A DNA stretch of 64,000 nt from Streptomyces luomodiensis (GCF_031679605.1 NZ_CP117522.1:3844001-3908000), one strand, 5' to 3'. Numbered from the stretch's first letter, positions 53,417 through 62,896 are shown. Notes: generated by a model not told the origin, from the sequence alone. Made by a program: numbers and translations.

Positions 53417-54063
53417 ACTGGAACTGGGACGTGGCCAAGGACTTCCTCCCCGAACTGGGCAAGGGGCTGCTGATCACCCTGGAGGCGACCGCGCTGGGCT
53501 CGGTCCTGGCGTTCGCGCTCGGCCTGGTGTGGGCGATGGCCTTCCGCTCGCCGACCCGCTTCGTCCGCTGGCCGGTGGCGGCGGTCGTGGAGTTCATCCG
53601 CAACACTCCGCTGCTGGTGCAGCTGTTCTTCTTCTACTACGTGCTGCCGACCTGGGACATCAAGTTCTCGGCGCTCACCACCGGTGTGATCGCGCTCGGT
53701 CTGCACTACTCGACGTACACCGCCGAGGTCTACCGGGCCGGTATCGACGGTGTGCCCAAGGGGCAGTGGGAGGCGGCGACCGCGCTCAGCCTCTCCCGCC
53801 GCCGTACCTGGACCGCGGTGATCCTGCCGCAGGCGATCCGCCGAGTGGTGCCCGCTCTGGGCAACTACGTCATCGCGATGCTGAAGGACTCCCCGATGCT
53901 CGCGCTGATCGGCGTCGTCGACATGCTGCAGAAGGCGCGCGCGGAGGGCGCGTCGTCCTTCCAGTACATCGAGCCCTACACGATGGTCGGCATCGCCTTC
54001 ATCGTCATCGCCTATCCGGCTTCCCTTCTGATGCGAGCCCTGGAGCGTCGTCTTGGCCACTGA
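53413..54063 (+). CDS. ehuD: EhuD-like ABC permease
   Basis: A 216-residue permease and partner of the preceding one. Hydrophobic helices include LLITLEATALGSVLAFALGLVWAM. The contact loop reads PKGQWEAATALSLSRRRTWTAVILPQAIRRVVPALGN. It has a GTG start overlapping the previous stop. Confidence 0.9.
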   Translation: MNWNWDVAKDFLPELGKGLLITLEATALGSVLAFALGLVWAMAFRSPTRFVRWPVAAVVEFIRNTPLLVQLFFFYYVLPTWDIKFSALTTGVIALGLHYSTYTAEVYRAGIDGVPKGQWEAATALSLSRRRTWTAVILPQAIRRVVPALGNYVIAMLKDSPMLALIGVVDMLQKARAEGASSFQYIEPYTMVGIAFIVIAYPASLLMRALERRLGH

Positions 54064-54856
54064 AACCGACCACACGAATCCTGCCGTGGACGGCAGTGAA
54101 CTGATCCGCTTCGACCAGGTGACCAAGCGCTTCGGCAGCAATACGGTCCTGGACAACCTCGACTTCTCGGTGTCCTCCGGCAAGCACGTCACCCTGATCG
54201 GCCCCTCGGGATCGGGCAAGACCACGATCCTGCGGCTGCTGATGACGCTGATCAAGCCGGACGAGGGCACGATCAAGGTCGACGGCGACTACCTCACCCA
54301 CGAGGACAAGGGCGGCGCGCTGGTCCCGGCGGGCGAGAAGCACACCCGTGAGGTGCGCAAGAAGATCGGAATGGTCTTCCAGCAGTTCAACCTGTTCCCC
54401 AATATGCGGGTGCTGCGGAACATCACCGAGGCCCCGGTGCACGTACTGGGCCTGAACAAGGACGAGGCCGAGACCCGCGCCCGGGAGTTGCTCGACCTGG
54501 TCGGGCTCGGCGACAAATGCGACGCGTACCCGACGCAGCTGTCCGGCGGACAGCAGCAGCGGGTGGCGATCGCCCGCGCGCTGGCGATGCGGCCGCAGGT
54601 GATGCTGCTGGACGAGGTGACCTCGGCGCTGGACCCGGAGCTGGTGGCCGGGGTGCTGGATGTGCTGCGTGACATCGCTCACACGACGGACATCACCATG
54701 CTCTGCGTCACCCATGAGATGAACTTCGCCCGGGACATCTCCGACGACGTGCTGATGTTCGACGCGGGCCGGGTGATCGAGTCCGGACCGCCGGAGAAGA
54801 TCTTCACCGAGCCGGAGCACGAGCGGACGAGGGAGTTCCTGAGCGCCGTTCTCTAG
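54053..54856 (+). CDS. ehuA: EhuA-like ABC ATPase
   Basis: A 267-residue ATP-binding subunit. Walker A GPSGSGKTT, Q-loop FQQFNLF, signature LSGGQQQRVAIARALA, Walker B VMLLDEVTSALDPE and H-loop VTHEM are all intact. The rare TTG start at 54053 overlaps the permease by 11 bases and has GGAG upstream. It closes the importer operon, followed by a strong terminator. Confidence 0.92.
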   Translation: MATETDHTNPAVDGSELIRFDQVTKRFGSNTVLDNLDFSVSSGKHVTLIGPSGSGKTTILRLLMTLIKPDEGTIKVDGDYLTHEDKGGALVPAGEKHTREVRKKIGMVFQQFNLFPNMRVLRNITEAPVHVLGLNKDEAETRARELLDLVGLGDKCDAYPTQLSGGQQQRVAIARALAMRPQVMLLDEVTSALDPELVAGVLDVLRDIAHTTDITMLCVTHEMNFARDISDDVLMFDAGRVIESGPPEKIFTEPEHERTREFLSAVL

Positions 54857-54900
54857 ATCGCGGTTCTCGGGATCACCCGGCCCCTGCCGGGTGCCGGCCG

Positions 54901-54933
54901 GCACGCCCCCGCGAGCCCCTCGCGGGGGCGTGC
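54901..54933 (+). terminator. Terminator of the importer operon
   Basis: A 15-bp perfect stem (54901-54915 with 54919-54933) with a CCC loop, 44 bases after the ATPase stop. Confidence 0.9.
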
Positions 54934-55070
54934 TCACGTCATATGCCAGGCAAATACGCCCCTGTTGAACGGGGTCGCGGCGCCTCGGCAATATCCGCAA
55001 CACCCGGCCCCGGCACGGCGCTTGGCGGTTATCGTGATACAAAGCCAGGCCAACCTGCGAGGGGGAAACC

Positions 55071-55832
55071 GTGGCGCTCAGACCCGAGCCGACCACGCCG
55101 TTCCACTCGGTGCAGCATGCCCTCCGGATCCTGGAGGTCGTCGCCAAACGCTCGTCCGGCGTCAGCGACACCACGATCGCCCGGGAGACCCGGCTGCCGG
55201 CCCACCAGCTCGCCGATCTGCTGCGGATGCTGCGCCGCGAAGGCTATGTGGAACAGATCGCCGACGGCGCCTATGTCGGCGGCAGGTCGCTGACCCTGCT
55301 GGGCTCCGCAGGCGCCGGCCGCGGCCACGCCGTCCAGGACAAGCTCCAGCAGTCGCTCTTCGCCCTGCGCGACTCGGTGGGCGCGGCGGTCTATCTCAGC
55401 CGCTATGTGGACGGCGAGATCAGGATCACCCAGTACGCTGACGGACCCCGGACGCCCAAGGTCCACGAATGGGTGGACTTCCGCTCCGCCGCCCATGCGA
55501 TGGCGCTCGGCAAATGCCTGCTCACCCAGCTCGACCACGACAGCCGCCGCGATCACCTCTCCCGCCACAAGACGGTGCGGCTCACCTCCCGGACCACCAC
55601 CAACGAGAAGGTGCTGTTCCGCAAGCTGGACAGCCAGCCCGCCACCGTCCCCGTCCTCGACCTCCAGGAATACGCGGTCGGCACGGTCTGCGCGGCGGTC
55701 CCGATCAGCGCCGGCCGCTCGGTGGGCTCGCTGGCCCTCTCGCTCCCCCTGGCCCACGCCCACCGGCTGCGCCAGGCCGCCGACACCCTCAACCGGGAGG
55801 CGGCCCCGATGCTGCTCTCCCTCTCCATCTGA
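55071..55832 (+). CDS. IclR-family transcriptional regulator
   Basis: A 253-residue regulator. The winged HTH (about 12-72, SVQHALRILEVVAKRSSGVSDTTIARETRLPAHQLADLLRML) is followed by an effector domain (about 85-250, VDFRSAAHAMALGKCLLTQL; VLDLQEYAVGTVCAAVPI). The GTG start has GAGGGGG upstream. Placed right after the importer operon, it is the likely repressor or activator of the 45.7-54.9 kb catabolic locus. Confidence 0.9.
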   Translation: MALRPEPTTPFHSVQHALRILEVVAKRSSGVSDTTIARETRLPAHQLADLLRMLRREGYVEQIADGAYVGGRSLTLLGSAGAGRGHAVQDKLQQSLFALRDSVGAAVYLSRYVDGEIRITQYADGPRTPKVHEWVDFRSAAHAMALGKCLLTQLDHDSRRDHLSRHKTVRLTSRTTTNEKVLFRKLDSQPATVPVLDLQEYAVGTVCAAVPISAGRSVGSLALSLPLAHAHRLRQAADTLNREAAPMLLSLSI

Positions 55833-55929
55833 GCCCCGCCCCGGCCGACCGGAGGGGCCCCGGCCCTGCCCCGGAGAGCGATGGTCAAAACCACCCTCTC
55901 GGACCAGGTAGTATTTCTTGTGTCAGCAG

Positions 55930-56003
55930 GCGCCGCTAGCTCAGTTGGTTAGAGCAGCTGACTCTTAATCAGCGGGTCCGGGGTTCGAGTCCCTGGCGGC
56001 GCA
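55930..56003 (+). tRNA. tRNA-Lys(CTT), second copy
   Basis: Identical over all 74 bases to 25333-25406, with the same eight upstream bases (GTCAGCAG). Here CCA directly follows in the DNA. A TAGTAT -10-like element lies at about 55909. Confidence 0.97.
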
Positions 56004-56013
56004 CCATGGCAGT

Positions 56014-56051
56014 CATCTGGGGCTTCTCGGTCTTCCGAGAAGCCCCAGATG
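56014..56051 (+). terminator. Terminator of the second tRNA-Lys
   Basis: A 17-bp perfect stem (56014-56030 with 56035-56051) and a TCTT loop, ten bases after the tRNA. Confidence 0.93.
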
Positions 56052-56164
56052 CGTTGTGCGCTCCACCGCCAGGATCTTCACACCATGGAGTGATCAGACC
56101 ACAGAACGTGCCCCCGTCGCGTCGGTGCCCGGAACACTGGCTTCATCCAGGAAAGGGGTGCAAC

Positions 56165-56749
56165 ATGACGGTTATGACCGAGCGCACGCACATGCTGGTG
56201 GAGGAGTTCGAGGAGATCGCCTCCACGGTGCCCGAAACCGTCACGTTGGAGTTCATCAACGGGCGGATCGAGGAGAAGTACGTGCCGGACGGAGATCACG
56301 ACGAGATCATCAGGTGGCTGCAGAAGCGATGCATGCAGCACCGTCCCGATCTCTGGCTCTACGCGAGCGAGCGCGGCCTGAAAGCGGAGGCATACCGGAA
56401 AGGACGCGTACGCCCGGACGGCGTGCTGGCGCCTGATGGGCACTTCTCGGGCCATGGTGAGTGGTCGGACCCCGAGGGCGTCCTGATGACCGTCGAGGTC
56501 ACCTCGCACGACGGAGACACCGGCCGCCGCGACCGCATCGAAAAGCCCGCCGCCTACGCGGCCGTGGGCATCCCGGTCTACCTCCTCGTGGACCGCGACG
56601 CCTGCGCGGTCATCGTGCACACCAACCCCGATCCCAAGAGCAGCTGCTACCTCGACATCCACCGGGCGCCCTTCGGGGAGCAGGTGGTGCTTCCCGAGCC
56701 GGTGGGCATCACCCTCGACACGGACACCCTGAAGAACTACGTGCGCTGA
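56165..56749 (+). CDS. Uma2-family (DUF820) restriction-endonuclease-fold protein
   Basis: A 194-residue Uma2 protein of the PD-(D/E)XK superfamily. LEFINGRIEEKYVPDGDHDEII, RPDGVLAPDGHF (metal-binding Asp) and LMTVEVTSHDGDTGRRDRIEKPAAYAAVGIPVYLLVD (E-x-T plus the downstream K) are the conserved blocks. AGGAAAGGGG precedes ATG 56165. These genes are abundant in Streptomyces and their role is unknown. Confidence 0.9.
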   Translation: MTVMTERTHMLVEEFEEIASTVPETVTLEFINGRIEEKYVPDGDHDEIIRWLQKRCMQHRPDLWLYASERGLKAEAYRKGRVRPDGVLAPDGHFSGHGEWSDPEGVLMTVEVTSHDGDTGRRDRIEKPAAYAAVGIPVYLLVDRDACAVIVHTNPDPKSSCYLDIHRAPFGEQVVLPEPVGITLDTDTLKNYVR

Positions 56750-56961
56750 CGCGCCCCGCCCCGCACCTCCAGTGCGTCCAGCAGCTCGTCCGTGGCGGCG
56801 GCGATCGCGTCGACGGCCTTGTCGAACGCCTCCGCGTTGTGCGCGGCCGGGCGGCGGAAGCCGGAGACCTTGCGGACGTATTGCAGCGCCGCGGCCCGCG
56901 TGTCGTCCTCGGTGACCGACTCGGTGTACGGCGGGCGGAGTGTCTTGATGGATCTGCACAT
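56737..56961 (-). CDS. DUF2277 family small protein
   Basis: A 74-residue protein starting MCRSIKTLRPPYTESVTEDD and containing RAAALQYVRKVSGFRRPA, which matches DUF2277. It overlaps the Uma2 3' end by 13 bases on the opposite strand. The function is unknown. Confidence 0.85.
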   Translation of the reverse strand: MCRSIKTLRPPYTESVTEDDTRAAALQYVRKVSGFRRPAAHNAEAFDKAVDAIAAATDELLDALEVRGGARQRT

Positions 56962-57081
56962 ACCGCCGACGGTACGCCGGGGGACCGACACCGCCCATGG
57001 CCTCCGGCCCGCGGACATCGGCACCACCGCTGGGGCCCAGCCACTCGGGCTCAGCCTCTCGGGCCGGCGAAACCCGTGCGC

Positions 57082-57999
57082 TCAGCCCAGCCGCAGACCC
57101 GCCAGGGTCACCGCCGGTCGCGCCGGGTCACCGGGCGCGGACTCGTCCCGTACGGCGACCGCCGCGTAGTAGCCGGACGGTGCGTCGAGGTCGGCGAAGG
57201 CCCAGCCGCTGGGGCCGGGCGGTGCGTCGGCGGGGGCCAGGCCGTCCGCGAGGCCGACGTGGTGGGCGGCGAGCCCGCCCGGCAGCCCGGTGCCGATGCC
57301 CTTCAGATACGCCTCCTTACGGACCCAGCAGCCGAGGAACGCCTCCTCCCGCAGCGCCTCCGGAAGCGCGCCGATCGCCGCCCGCTCCCCGGGGTGCAGC
57401 TGATCGATCAGACCCGCCAGCCGGGCCCCGGCGCGCCTGGGGTCCCGCTCCTCGATGTCCGCGCCGACGGGCACCCCGGCGACGGCGCACAGGGCGGCGT
57501 CCCCGGAGTGGGAGAGGGAGAAGTGCAGCGTGTCCTCGCCCGCCAGGGCCGGGCGGCCATGCGGTTTGTCGCAGTCCGGCATTCCGCAGGTCTCCCGGGT
57601 GAACTCGACCTCGGCCGGGTCTGTGCCGAGATAGCCGCCGAGCAGCGTCCGCAGCCCCACGTGCGAGGTCACATAGCGCTCCCGCGCCACCTCCGACCGC
57701 AGCCGGGCCGCGCGCTCGCGCTCCCGCTCGTCCAGCATGCCCTCCGCGACGGCGGTGGCAGCGGCGGCGGCGGACGGCGGGATGCGCAGCAGCCATACGG
57801 CCACCTCGCCGGGGCCGGGGCGGTCCTCGGGGCGGGGCAGGGCGTGGGCCGGAGCCCATTCTCCGGGCTCGCGTGCGGGCTCCTGACCGGGCTCGCGTCC
57901 GGATTCCGGTCCGGGCTTCCGTCCGGATTCCGGTCCGGGCTCGCGTCCGGATTCCGGTCCGGGCTCCCGTGCGGGCTGAACCGGGCTGGTGAACGACAC
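57082..57999 (-). CDS. Sfp-type 4'-phosphopantetheinyl transferase
   Basis: A 305-residue enzyme that loads phosphopantetheine on carrier proteins. The magnesium/CoA motifs VGADIEE and CWVRKEAYLKGIGTGL are intact. The first 45 residues are a repeat (REPGPESG and variants) not needed for the fold. The GTG start follows GGGGGAAG. It is near fatty-acid/polyketide-type genes, so it may activate their acyl carrier protein. Confidence 0.92.
   Translation of the reverse strand: MSFTSPVQPAREPGPESGREPGPESGRKPGPESGREPGQEPAREPGEWAPAHALPRPEDRPGPGEVAVWLLRIPPSAAAAATAVAEGMLDERERERAARLRSEVARERYVTSHVGLRTLLGGYLGTDPAEVEFTRETCGMPDCDKPHGRPALAGEDTLHFSLSHSGDAALCAVAGVPVGADIEERDPRRAGARLAGLIDQLHPGERAAIGALPEALREEAFLGCWVRKEAYLKGIGTGLPGGLAAHHVGLADGLAPADAPPGPSGWAFADLDAPSGYYAAVAVRDESAPGDPARPAVTLAGLRLG
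57878..57975 (-). repeat. 24-nt tandem repeats in the transferase N-terminus
   Basis: About four in-frame units of an octapeptide REPGPESG are encoded. On the + strand the units read GGGCTCGCGTCCGGATTCCG and onward. Confidence 0.85.
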
Positions 58000-58276
58000 T
58001 GTTCCGCTTCCCCCGTGCTATCGGCCGATGATGCGCTCGCTGTGGATGTACCGACGGTACAGCGGCGCGCCCGGCGCGCCGTGCGCGCCCCGCCGTCGCG
58101 GCGTGCCGTCACGACCGGTTCGCGCGCCCCCAACACCCTTTCCACGACGCGGCGTTGCCGATCGCGGACACCCGGTGACTTAGGACACGTTCGGCTCCGG
58201 GCCGACGCGGCCGCTTGCCCCTTCGCATTACGATCGCGCACGTTCGGGCACGATCGGTGATGGGGGTTTTGCGACC

Positions 58277-59188
58277 ATGGCGACGGGATTCCTGGCGAAG
58301 GCGGCCTCGGCGGCGACCCTCCCGGTGGCGCCGCTGTACGGCGCCTTCCTCTCGTACATGATCTACCACCCGCCCCGCAGACCGCATCACAAGAAGCCCG
58401 CCGACATGGGGCTGACCAGCACCGATGTCAATGTTCCGCTGGACGGGCAGCGGGGCCGCGGACTGCACGTCTGGCTCATCCCCGGCGACACCGGGCGGGT
58501 CGTGGTCCTCGGACACGGGCTGGGGCTGAGCAAGTCCGCGAGTCTGGCGCAGGCTCGGCTGCTCAGCCAGGCGGGCTATACGGTCGCCCTGTTCGACCAC
58601 CGCAACCACGGTAAGAGCGTCACGGACCGGGCGGGCTGGGGCATGAGCGACCGGCACACCGACGATGTGGTCGCCGTGGTGCGGCATATGCGGTCGATGG
58701 ACGAGTACGCCACGGCGCGCATCGCCATCTACGGCTTCTCCATCTCGACCTTCCCCTCCTTCTACATGCTGGGGAGGGAGGACTGCCCGGTCGACGCGGT
58801 GGTCTGCGACAGCGGCCCGGCGCTGGAGCTTGCCCCGCTGTTCCGCAACTTCGTCGCGGCCGGTGGGGTGCCCATCCCCGGCCCGCTGGGCACCGGCCCC
58901 TCCCGCCCGGTCGTGGAGACGGTCGCCTCGTCGGCGGCGGTGGCGATGCTGCGGGTGCAGTGGCCGCCGCCGGCCGGGGGTGCGTACGAGCGCACCCCGA
59001 TGCTCTTCCTGGCCGGTGAGCGCGACACCATGATCCCCGCCGCCGGGGTACGGGCACTGGCCGAGCGCTATCCGCTGGCCGAGGTGCACACCCTGCCGGA
59101 CACCGAGCACCTCCAGGGGATCAAGACCCAGCCGGATGTCTACACGGACACCGTCCTGGGCTTCCTGGAGCGGACCCTGAAGGACTGA
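58277..59188 (+). CDS. Alpha/beta hydrolase, membrane-anchor type (copy 1)
   Basis: A 303-residue hydrolase. A hydrophobic N-terminus (about 5-30, LPVAPLYGAFLSYMIYHPPRR) precedes the fold. VVVLGHGLG is the oxyanion region, YGFSIS holds the nucleophile Ser, GERDTMIP the Asp and TEHLQG the His. It is a clear paralogue of 61066-61995 with the same N-terminal PLYGA motif. It is divergent from the transferase gene and convergent with the carboxylase gene. Confidence 0.88.
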   Translation: MATGFLAKAASAATLPVAPLYGAFLSYMIYHPPRRPHHKKPADMGLTSTDVNVPLDGQRGRGLHVWLIPGDTGRVVVLGHGLGLSKSASLAQARLLSQAGYTVALFDHRNHGKSVTDRAGWGMSDRHTDDVVAVVRHMRSMDEYATARIAIYGFSISTFPSFYMLGREDCPVDAVVCDSGPALELAPLFRNFVAAGGVPIPGPLGTGPSRPVVETVASSAAVAMLRVQWPPPAGGAYERTPMLFLAGERDTMIPAAGVRALAERYPLAEVHTLPDTEHLQGIKTQPDVYTDTVLGFLERTLKD

Positions 59189-59191
59189 CCC

Positions 59192-59223
59192 GGCGGCGGG
59201 CCCCCGGCCGGGGGCCCGCCGCC
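59192..59223. terminator. Bidirectional terminator, perfect 32-bp palindrome
   Basis: GGCGGCGGGCCCCCGG and its complement are directly abutted. The palindrome lies between two convergent genes, four bases after the hydrolase stop. Confidence 0.85.
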
Positions 59224-59255
59224 GTGGTGCGTTCGGACGGGTGCGGCCGGGTGGC

Positions 59256-61010
59256 TCAGTCCTTGAGCTCGCAGATCACCGCGCCCGCGCTGACCGAGGC
59301 GCCGACGTTCGCGTTCAGGTTCTTGACGATGCCCGCGCGGTGGGCGTTGAGGGGCTGTTCCATCTTCATGGCCTCCAGGACCACGATGAGGTCGCCCTCG
59401 GCCACGGTGTCGCCCTCCGCGACGGCGACCTTGACGATGGTGCCCTGCATCGGGGAGGCCAGGGCGTCACCGGAGGCGGCGGAGCCCGACTTCTTGGCCG
59501 CCTTGCGCTTCGGCTTCTTGGCCCCCGCGGTCTCCCCCGGCGACACCGCCAGACCGAGGACCGCCGGGAGGGAGATCTCCAGGCGTTTGCCGCCGACCTC
59601 GACCACGACGGTCTCGCGGGCGGTGGGCTCCTCCGCCTCGTCGGTCCCGGTCGGGGTGAACGGGGCGATCGTGTTGTGGAACTCGGTCTCGATCCAGCGG
59701 GTGTGGACCGTGAACGGCTCGCTGGTGAACGCCGGGTCCTTCACCACCGCCCGGTGGAACGGAATGGCGGTGGCCATGCCCTCGACCTGGAACTCCGCCA
59801 GCGCCCGAGCCGCCCGCTGAAGCGCCTGCGCACGGGTGGCACCGGTGACGATCAGCTTGGCCAGCAGCGAGTCCCACGCCGGACCGATCACACTGCCCGA
59901 CTCCACCCCCGCGTCCAGCCGCACCCCCGGCCCGGCCGGCGGCACGAAGGAGGTCACGGTGCCGGGGGCGGGCAGGAAGTTGCGGCCCGGGTCCTCACCG
60001 TTGATCCGGAACTCGAACGAGTGGCCCCGCATCGGCGGGTCGTCGTAGCCGATGGCCTCGCCGTCGGCGATGCGGAACATCTCCCGCACCAGGTCGATCC
60101 CGGTGACCTCCTCGGTGACCGGATGCTCCACCTGAAGCCGGGTGTTGACCTCCAGGAAGGAGATCGTGCCGTCATTGCCGACCAGGAACTCCACCGTCCC
60201 GGCGCCCACGTAGCCGGCTTCCTTGAGGATGGCCTTCGACGCCTGGCGCAGCTGGGCGTTCTGGTCCTCGGTCAGGAAGGGGGCCGGGGCTTCCTCGACG
60301 AGCTTTTGGTGGCGGCGCTGGAGGGAGCAGTCACGGGTGGAGACCACGACCACGTTGCCGTGGGTGTCGGCCAGGCACTGGGTCTCCACGTGGCGGGGCT
60401 TGTCCAGGTAGCGCTCGACGAAGCACTCGCCGCGGCCGAAGGCGGCGACGGCCTCGCGGACGGCGGAGTCGTAGAGTTCGGGGACTTCTTCCATGGTGCG
60501 GGCGACCTTCAGGCCGCGTCCGCCGCCGCCGAAGGCGGCCTTGATGGCGATGGGCAGGCCGTGCTGCTCGGCGAAGGCCACGACCTCGTCGGCGCCGCTG
60601 ACCGGGTCGGGGGTGCCGGCGACCAGGGGGGCGCCGGCGCGCTGGGCGATGTGGCGGGCGGCGACCTTGTCGCCCAGGTGGCGGATGGCCTGGGGCGGGG
60701 GGCCGATCCAGGTCAGGCCGGCGTCGAGGACGGCCTGGGCGAAGTCGGCGTTCTCGGAGAGGAATCCATAGCCGGGGTGGACGGCGTCGGCGCCGGACTC
60801 GGCGGCCGCGGCCAGGACCTTGGCCTGGTCGAGATAGCTGGCCGCCGGGGTGTCACCGCCCAGCGCGTAGGCTTCGTCGGCCGCGCGCACATGACATGCG
60901 TCCCGGTCCGGATCGGCGTAGACGGCAACGCTCGCGATCCCGGCATCCCGGCAGGCACGGGCAACACGGACAGCGATCTCGCCGCGATTGGCGATGAGCA
61001 CCTTTTGCAT
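59256..61010 (-). CDS. Biotin-dependent acyl-CoA carboxylase alpha chain
   Basis: A 584-residue AccA-type subunit with biotin carboxylase (about 1-445: [14 protein letters not shown]-grasp loop; [14 protein letters not shown]) and a C-terminal biotin carrier domain whose EAMKMEQPL holds the biotinylated Lys. A basic linker ([10 protein letters not shown]) lies between. ATG 61010 starts the conserved [15 protein letters not shown]. It carboxylates biotin for acetyl- or propionyl-CoA carboxylation with a beta chain encoded elsewhere, supplying malonyl-CoA extender units. Confidence 0.94.
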   Translation of the reverse strand: MQKVLIANRGEIAVRVARACRDAGIASVAVYADPDRDACHVRAADEAYALGGDTPAASYLDQAKVLAAAAESGADAVHPGYGFLSENADFAQAVLDAGLTWIGPPPQAIRHLGDKVAARHIAQRAGAPLVAGTPDPVSGADEVVAFAEQHGLPIAIKAAFGGGGRGLKVARTMEEVPELYDSAVREAVAAFGRGECFVERYLDKPRHVETQCLADTHGNVVVVSTRDCSLQRRHQKLVEEAPAPFLTEDQNAQLRQASKAILKEAGYVGAGTVEFLVGNDGTISFLEVNTRLQVEHPVTEEVTGIDLVREMFRIADGEAIGYDDPPMRGHSFEFRINGEDPGRNFLPAPGTVTSFVPPAGPGVRLDAGVESGSVIGPAWDSLLAKLIVTGATRAQALQRAARALAEFQVEGMATAIPFHRAVVKDPAFTSEPFTVHTRWIETEFHNTIAPFTPTGTDEAEEPTARETVVVEVGGKRLEISLPAVLGLAVSPGETAGAKKPKRKAAKKSGSAASGDALASPMQGTIVKVAVAEGDTVAEGDLIVVLEAMKMEQPLNAHRAGIVKNLNANVGASVSAGAVICELKD

Positions 61011-61065
61011 GCTCTCTCTTCCCTCTTCTGAAAGGTTCCGTCCCGGCTGAGGACGGTCAAGGTTG

Positions 61066-61995
61066 CTACCCCAGGGCCCGCTCGAGGAAGTCCAGCACCA
61101 CGCTCGCGTAGCCTTCAGGATCGGTCTCCAGCCCGAGCAGATGCTCGGCGCCCGGCAGGACGTGCGTCTCGGCCTGGGCATAGCGCTCGGCCAGCGCGTC
61201 CACCGAGGAGGGCGGCACGATCGCATCGTGCTCACCGGACATGAACAACAGGGGGATCTTGGCGAACTTGCCCGTCGCGGGCGGCGGCCACTCGGCCCGG
61301 AGCATGGCCGGTCCCACCGCGCACAGCGCGTGCGTCACCACCGAACGGGCCGGCTCGCCCTTCAGCGGGGCGGGCAGCGGCAGCGCCTCCGCCTCCAGGA
61401 ACTTGCGCAGCAGCGGCGGGACATCGTGCCCCGGCCCGCTGTCGCACACCAGTGCGTCCAGGTCGAACCCGTCGTGCGTCAGCGCCCACATGGACGAGAA
61501 GCACGAGAACGAGAAGCCGTAGAAGGCTATCCGCGCCGAGCCGTACCCCCGCCGTTCGCGCAGATGGGACACCACGGCGGTGACGTCGTCGGCGAACCGG
61601 TCGCTGAGCCCGAACAGCGCCCGGTCGTTGCTGCTCGCCCCGTGGTTGCGATGGTCGAACAGGCAGACGGTGTACCCGGCGTCGTGCAGGAACTTCGCAT
61701 GGCGCAGGCTGTGGTCCTTCGCCGTCGCCATGCTGTGCCCGAGCACCACCACCTTCTCCGGGGACCCCGGGCACAGCCAGGTGTCGAGGTACTTGCGCGC
61801 CGCGAAGGCGACCTTCAGCTCCGTGCAGGGCAGCCCGTGGTCCCGCGGGTGCTCCCGCTGCTCCCGGCGCCGCGGATGGAAGGCCAGATACGCCAGCGAG
61901 GCCCCGTACAGCGGGGCGATCGGCAGGGCCGCGACCGAGAGGACGCGGGCTCCCAAGGAGGGAGGCCGCGCCGACGTCTGGCGTGGCTCGGGCAT
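61066..61995 (-). CDS. Alpha/beta hydrolase, membrane-anchor type (copy 2)
   Basis: A 309-residue paralogue of 58277-59188: N-terminal [40 protein letters not shown] nucleophile region, GEHDAIVP and AEHLLG. CTGGAGGAC precedes the ATG. It is 55 bases upstream of the carboxylase and on the same strand, so the two are probably co-transcribed. Confidence 0.88.
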   Translation of the reverse strand: MPEPRQTSARPPSLGARVLSVAALPIAPLYGASLAYLAFHPRRREQREHPRDHGLPCTELKVAFAARKYLDTWLCPGSPEKVVVLGHSMATAKDHSLRHAKFLHDAGYTVCLFDHRNHGASSNDRALFGLSDRFADDVTAVVSHLRERRGYGSARIAFYGFSFSCFSSMWALTHDGFDLDALVCDSGPGHDVPPLLRKFLEAEALPLPAPLKGEPARSVVTHALCAVGPAMLRAEWPPPATGKFAKIPLLFMSGEHDAIVPPSSVDALAERYAQAETHVLPGAEHLLGLETDPEGYASVVLDFLERALG

Positions 61996-62129
61996 TCGCG
62001 TCCTCCAGGAGGGGGAGTGTCCATCGGCGGTCAGGGCGGTCTCGTCCCGGTCAGGACGGGTGAGTGGAGGGGCGGAGGGACGGGCGGGTGGACGGGCGAC
62101 AACGTGTGAACGAGCGGGCGGACGAAGAG

Positions 62130-62873
62130 TCAGCCACAGCCTCCGGCATGGCCCGGATCGGCCGAGCGGGCCGCGGCGAAGTCCGTGTCCGACGGCTCGG
62201 CAGGGGGCGTGTCCCGGGAGCGTGCGCCGGAGCCCGCGCCTGGCCGTGAGCCGGAGCGTATCGAGTCGACGAAGGCCGGGAGCCGGTCCACGCCCCAGAA
62301 CTTGTCATAGCCGTGGGTGAAGAACGGCACGCCGAACGCGCCGGCCTCGCTGAGCGTGAGCAGCGCCTGGAGCCCTCGCCCAGCGCGCAGCTCCTCGTCT
62401 TCGGCCGCCGCGGCCGCCCGGTCGGCCGGCAGCCCGAGCTCTTCGGCGATGGCCGCGATGGTCGTACGGTCGCAGATGTCGCGGCCCTCCAGCCAGCGCG
62501 CACGGTAGACGCGCTCGATGTAGGCGGGGCCGAGCCCCGCGTCCAGCGCGAGGAAGTACGGCAGATGCGGCACCTCCCAGACCGGGTCGAGATCCACCGG
62601 CCAGCTGACCGAGAGCCCTCGTTCGGCCGTCAGCCGGCGCACGTCCTGGAGAATATAGAGATGTTTCTCCCGGGACATCGCCGCGTACGGAAAGTGACGG
62701 CGGTGTTCGGCCATACGGCGCTCACCGTCCGCGTCCGGCTCCCACCACGGGTGCCATTCCACCGCCTGTGCGACATCCGGATAGCGGTCCATCAGGTCAC
62801 GGTAGGCGATCCAGCTGTACGGGCTGCGGAAATTGAAATAGAAGCGCGGTACTTTGCTGCGCTTGGCTGCCAC
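62130..62873 (-). CDS. DsbA-fold isomerase (2-hydroxychromene-2-carboxylate isomerase-like)
   Basis: A 247-residue thioredoxin-fold protein. Where DsbA has CxxC it reads SPYSW, with FYFNFRSPYSWIAYRDL typical of the glutathione-dependent HCCA isomerase branch, so it is not an oxidoreductase. GVPFFTHGYDKFWGVDRL is the cis-Pro region. A disordered tail (about 205-247) follows. The GTG start 62873 has GAGGGGGG upstream. Such proteins occur in some highly reducing type II PKS (cinnamoyl lipid/polyene) clusters; that role is inference. Confidence 0.82.
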   Translation of the reverse strand: MAAKRSKVPRFYFNFRSPYSWIAYRDLMDRYPDVAQAVEWHPWWEPDADGERRMAEHRRHFPYAAMSREKHLYILQDVRRLTAERGLSVSWPVDLDPVWEVPHLPYFLALDAGLGPAYIERVYRARWLEGRDICDRTTIAAIAEELGLPADRAAAAAEDEELRAGRGLQALLTLSEAGAFGVPFFTHGYDKFWGVDRLPAFVDSIRSGSRPGAGSGARSRDTPPAEPSDTDFAAARSADPGHAGGCG

Positions 62874-62896
62874 GTCCGGTACCCCCCTCGCTTCCC

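Noticed and set aside
25333..56003. An integrative element with tRNA attachment sites
   Set aside because: No integrase, excisionase, replication or transfer gene is present, and both tRNAs are complete rather than one being a partial att copy.
59256..61235. A 75-residue N-terminal extension of the carboxylase
   Set aside because: The conserved [15 protein letters not shown] begins at 61010, and the extension overlaps the upstream hydrolase gene.
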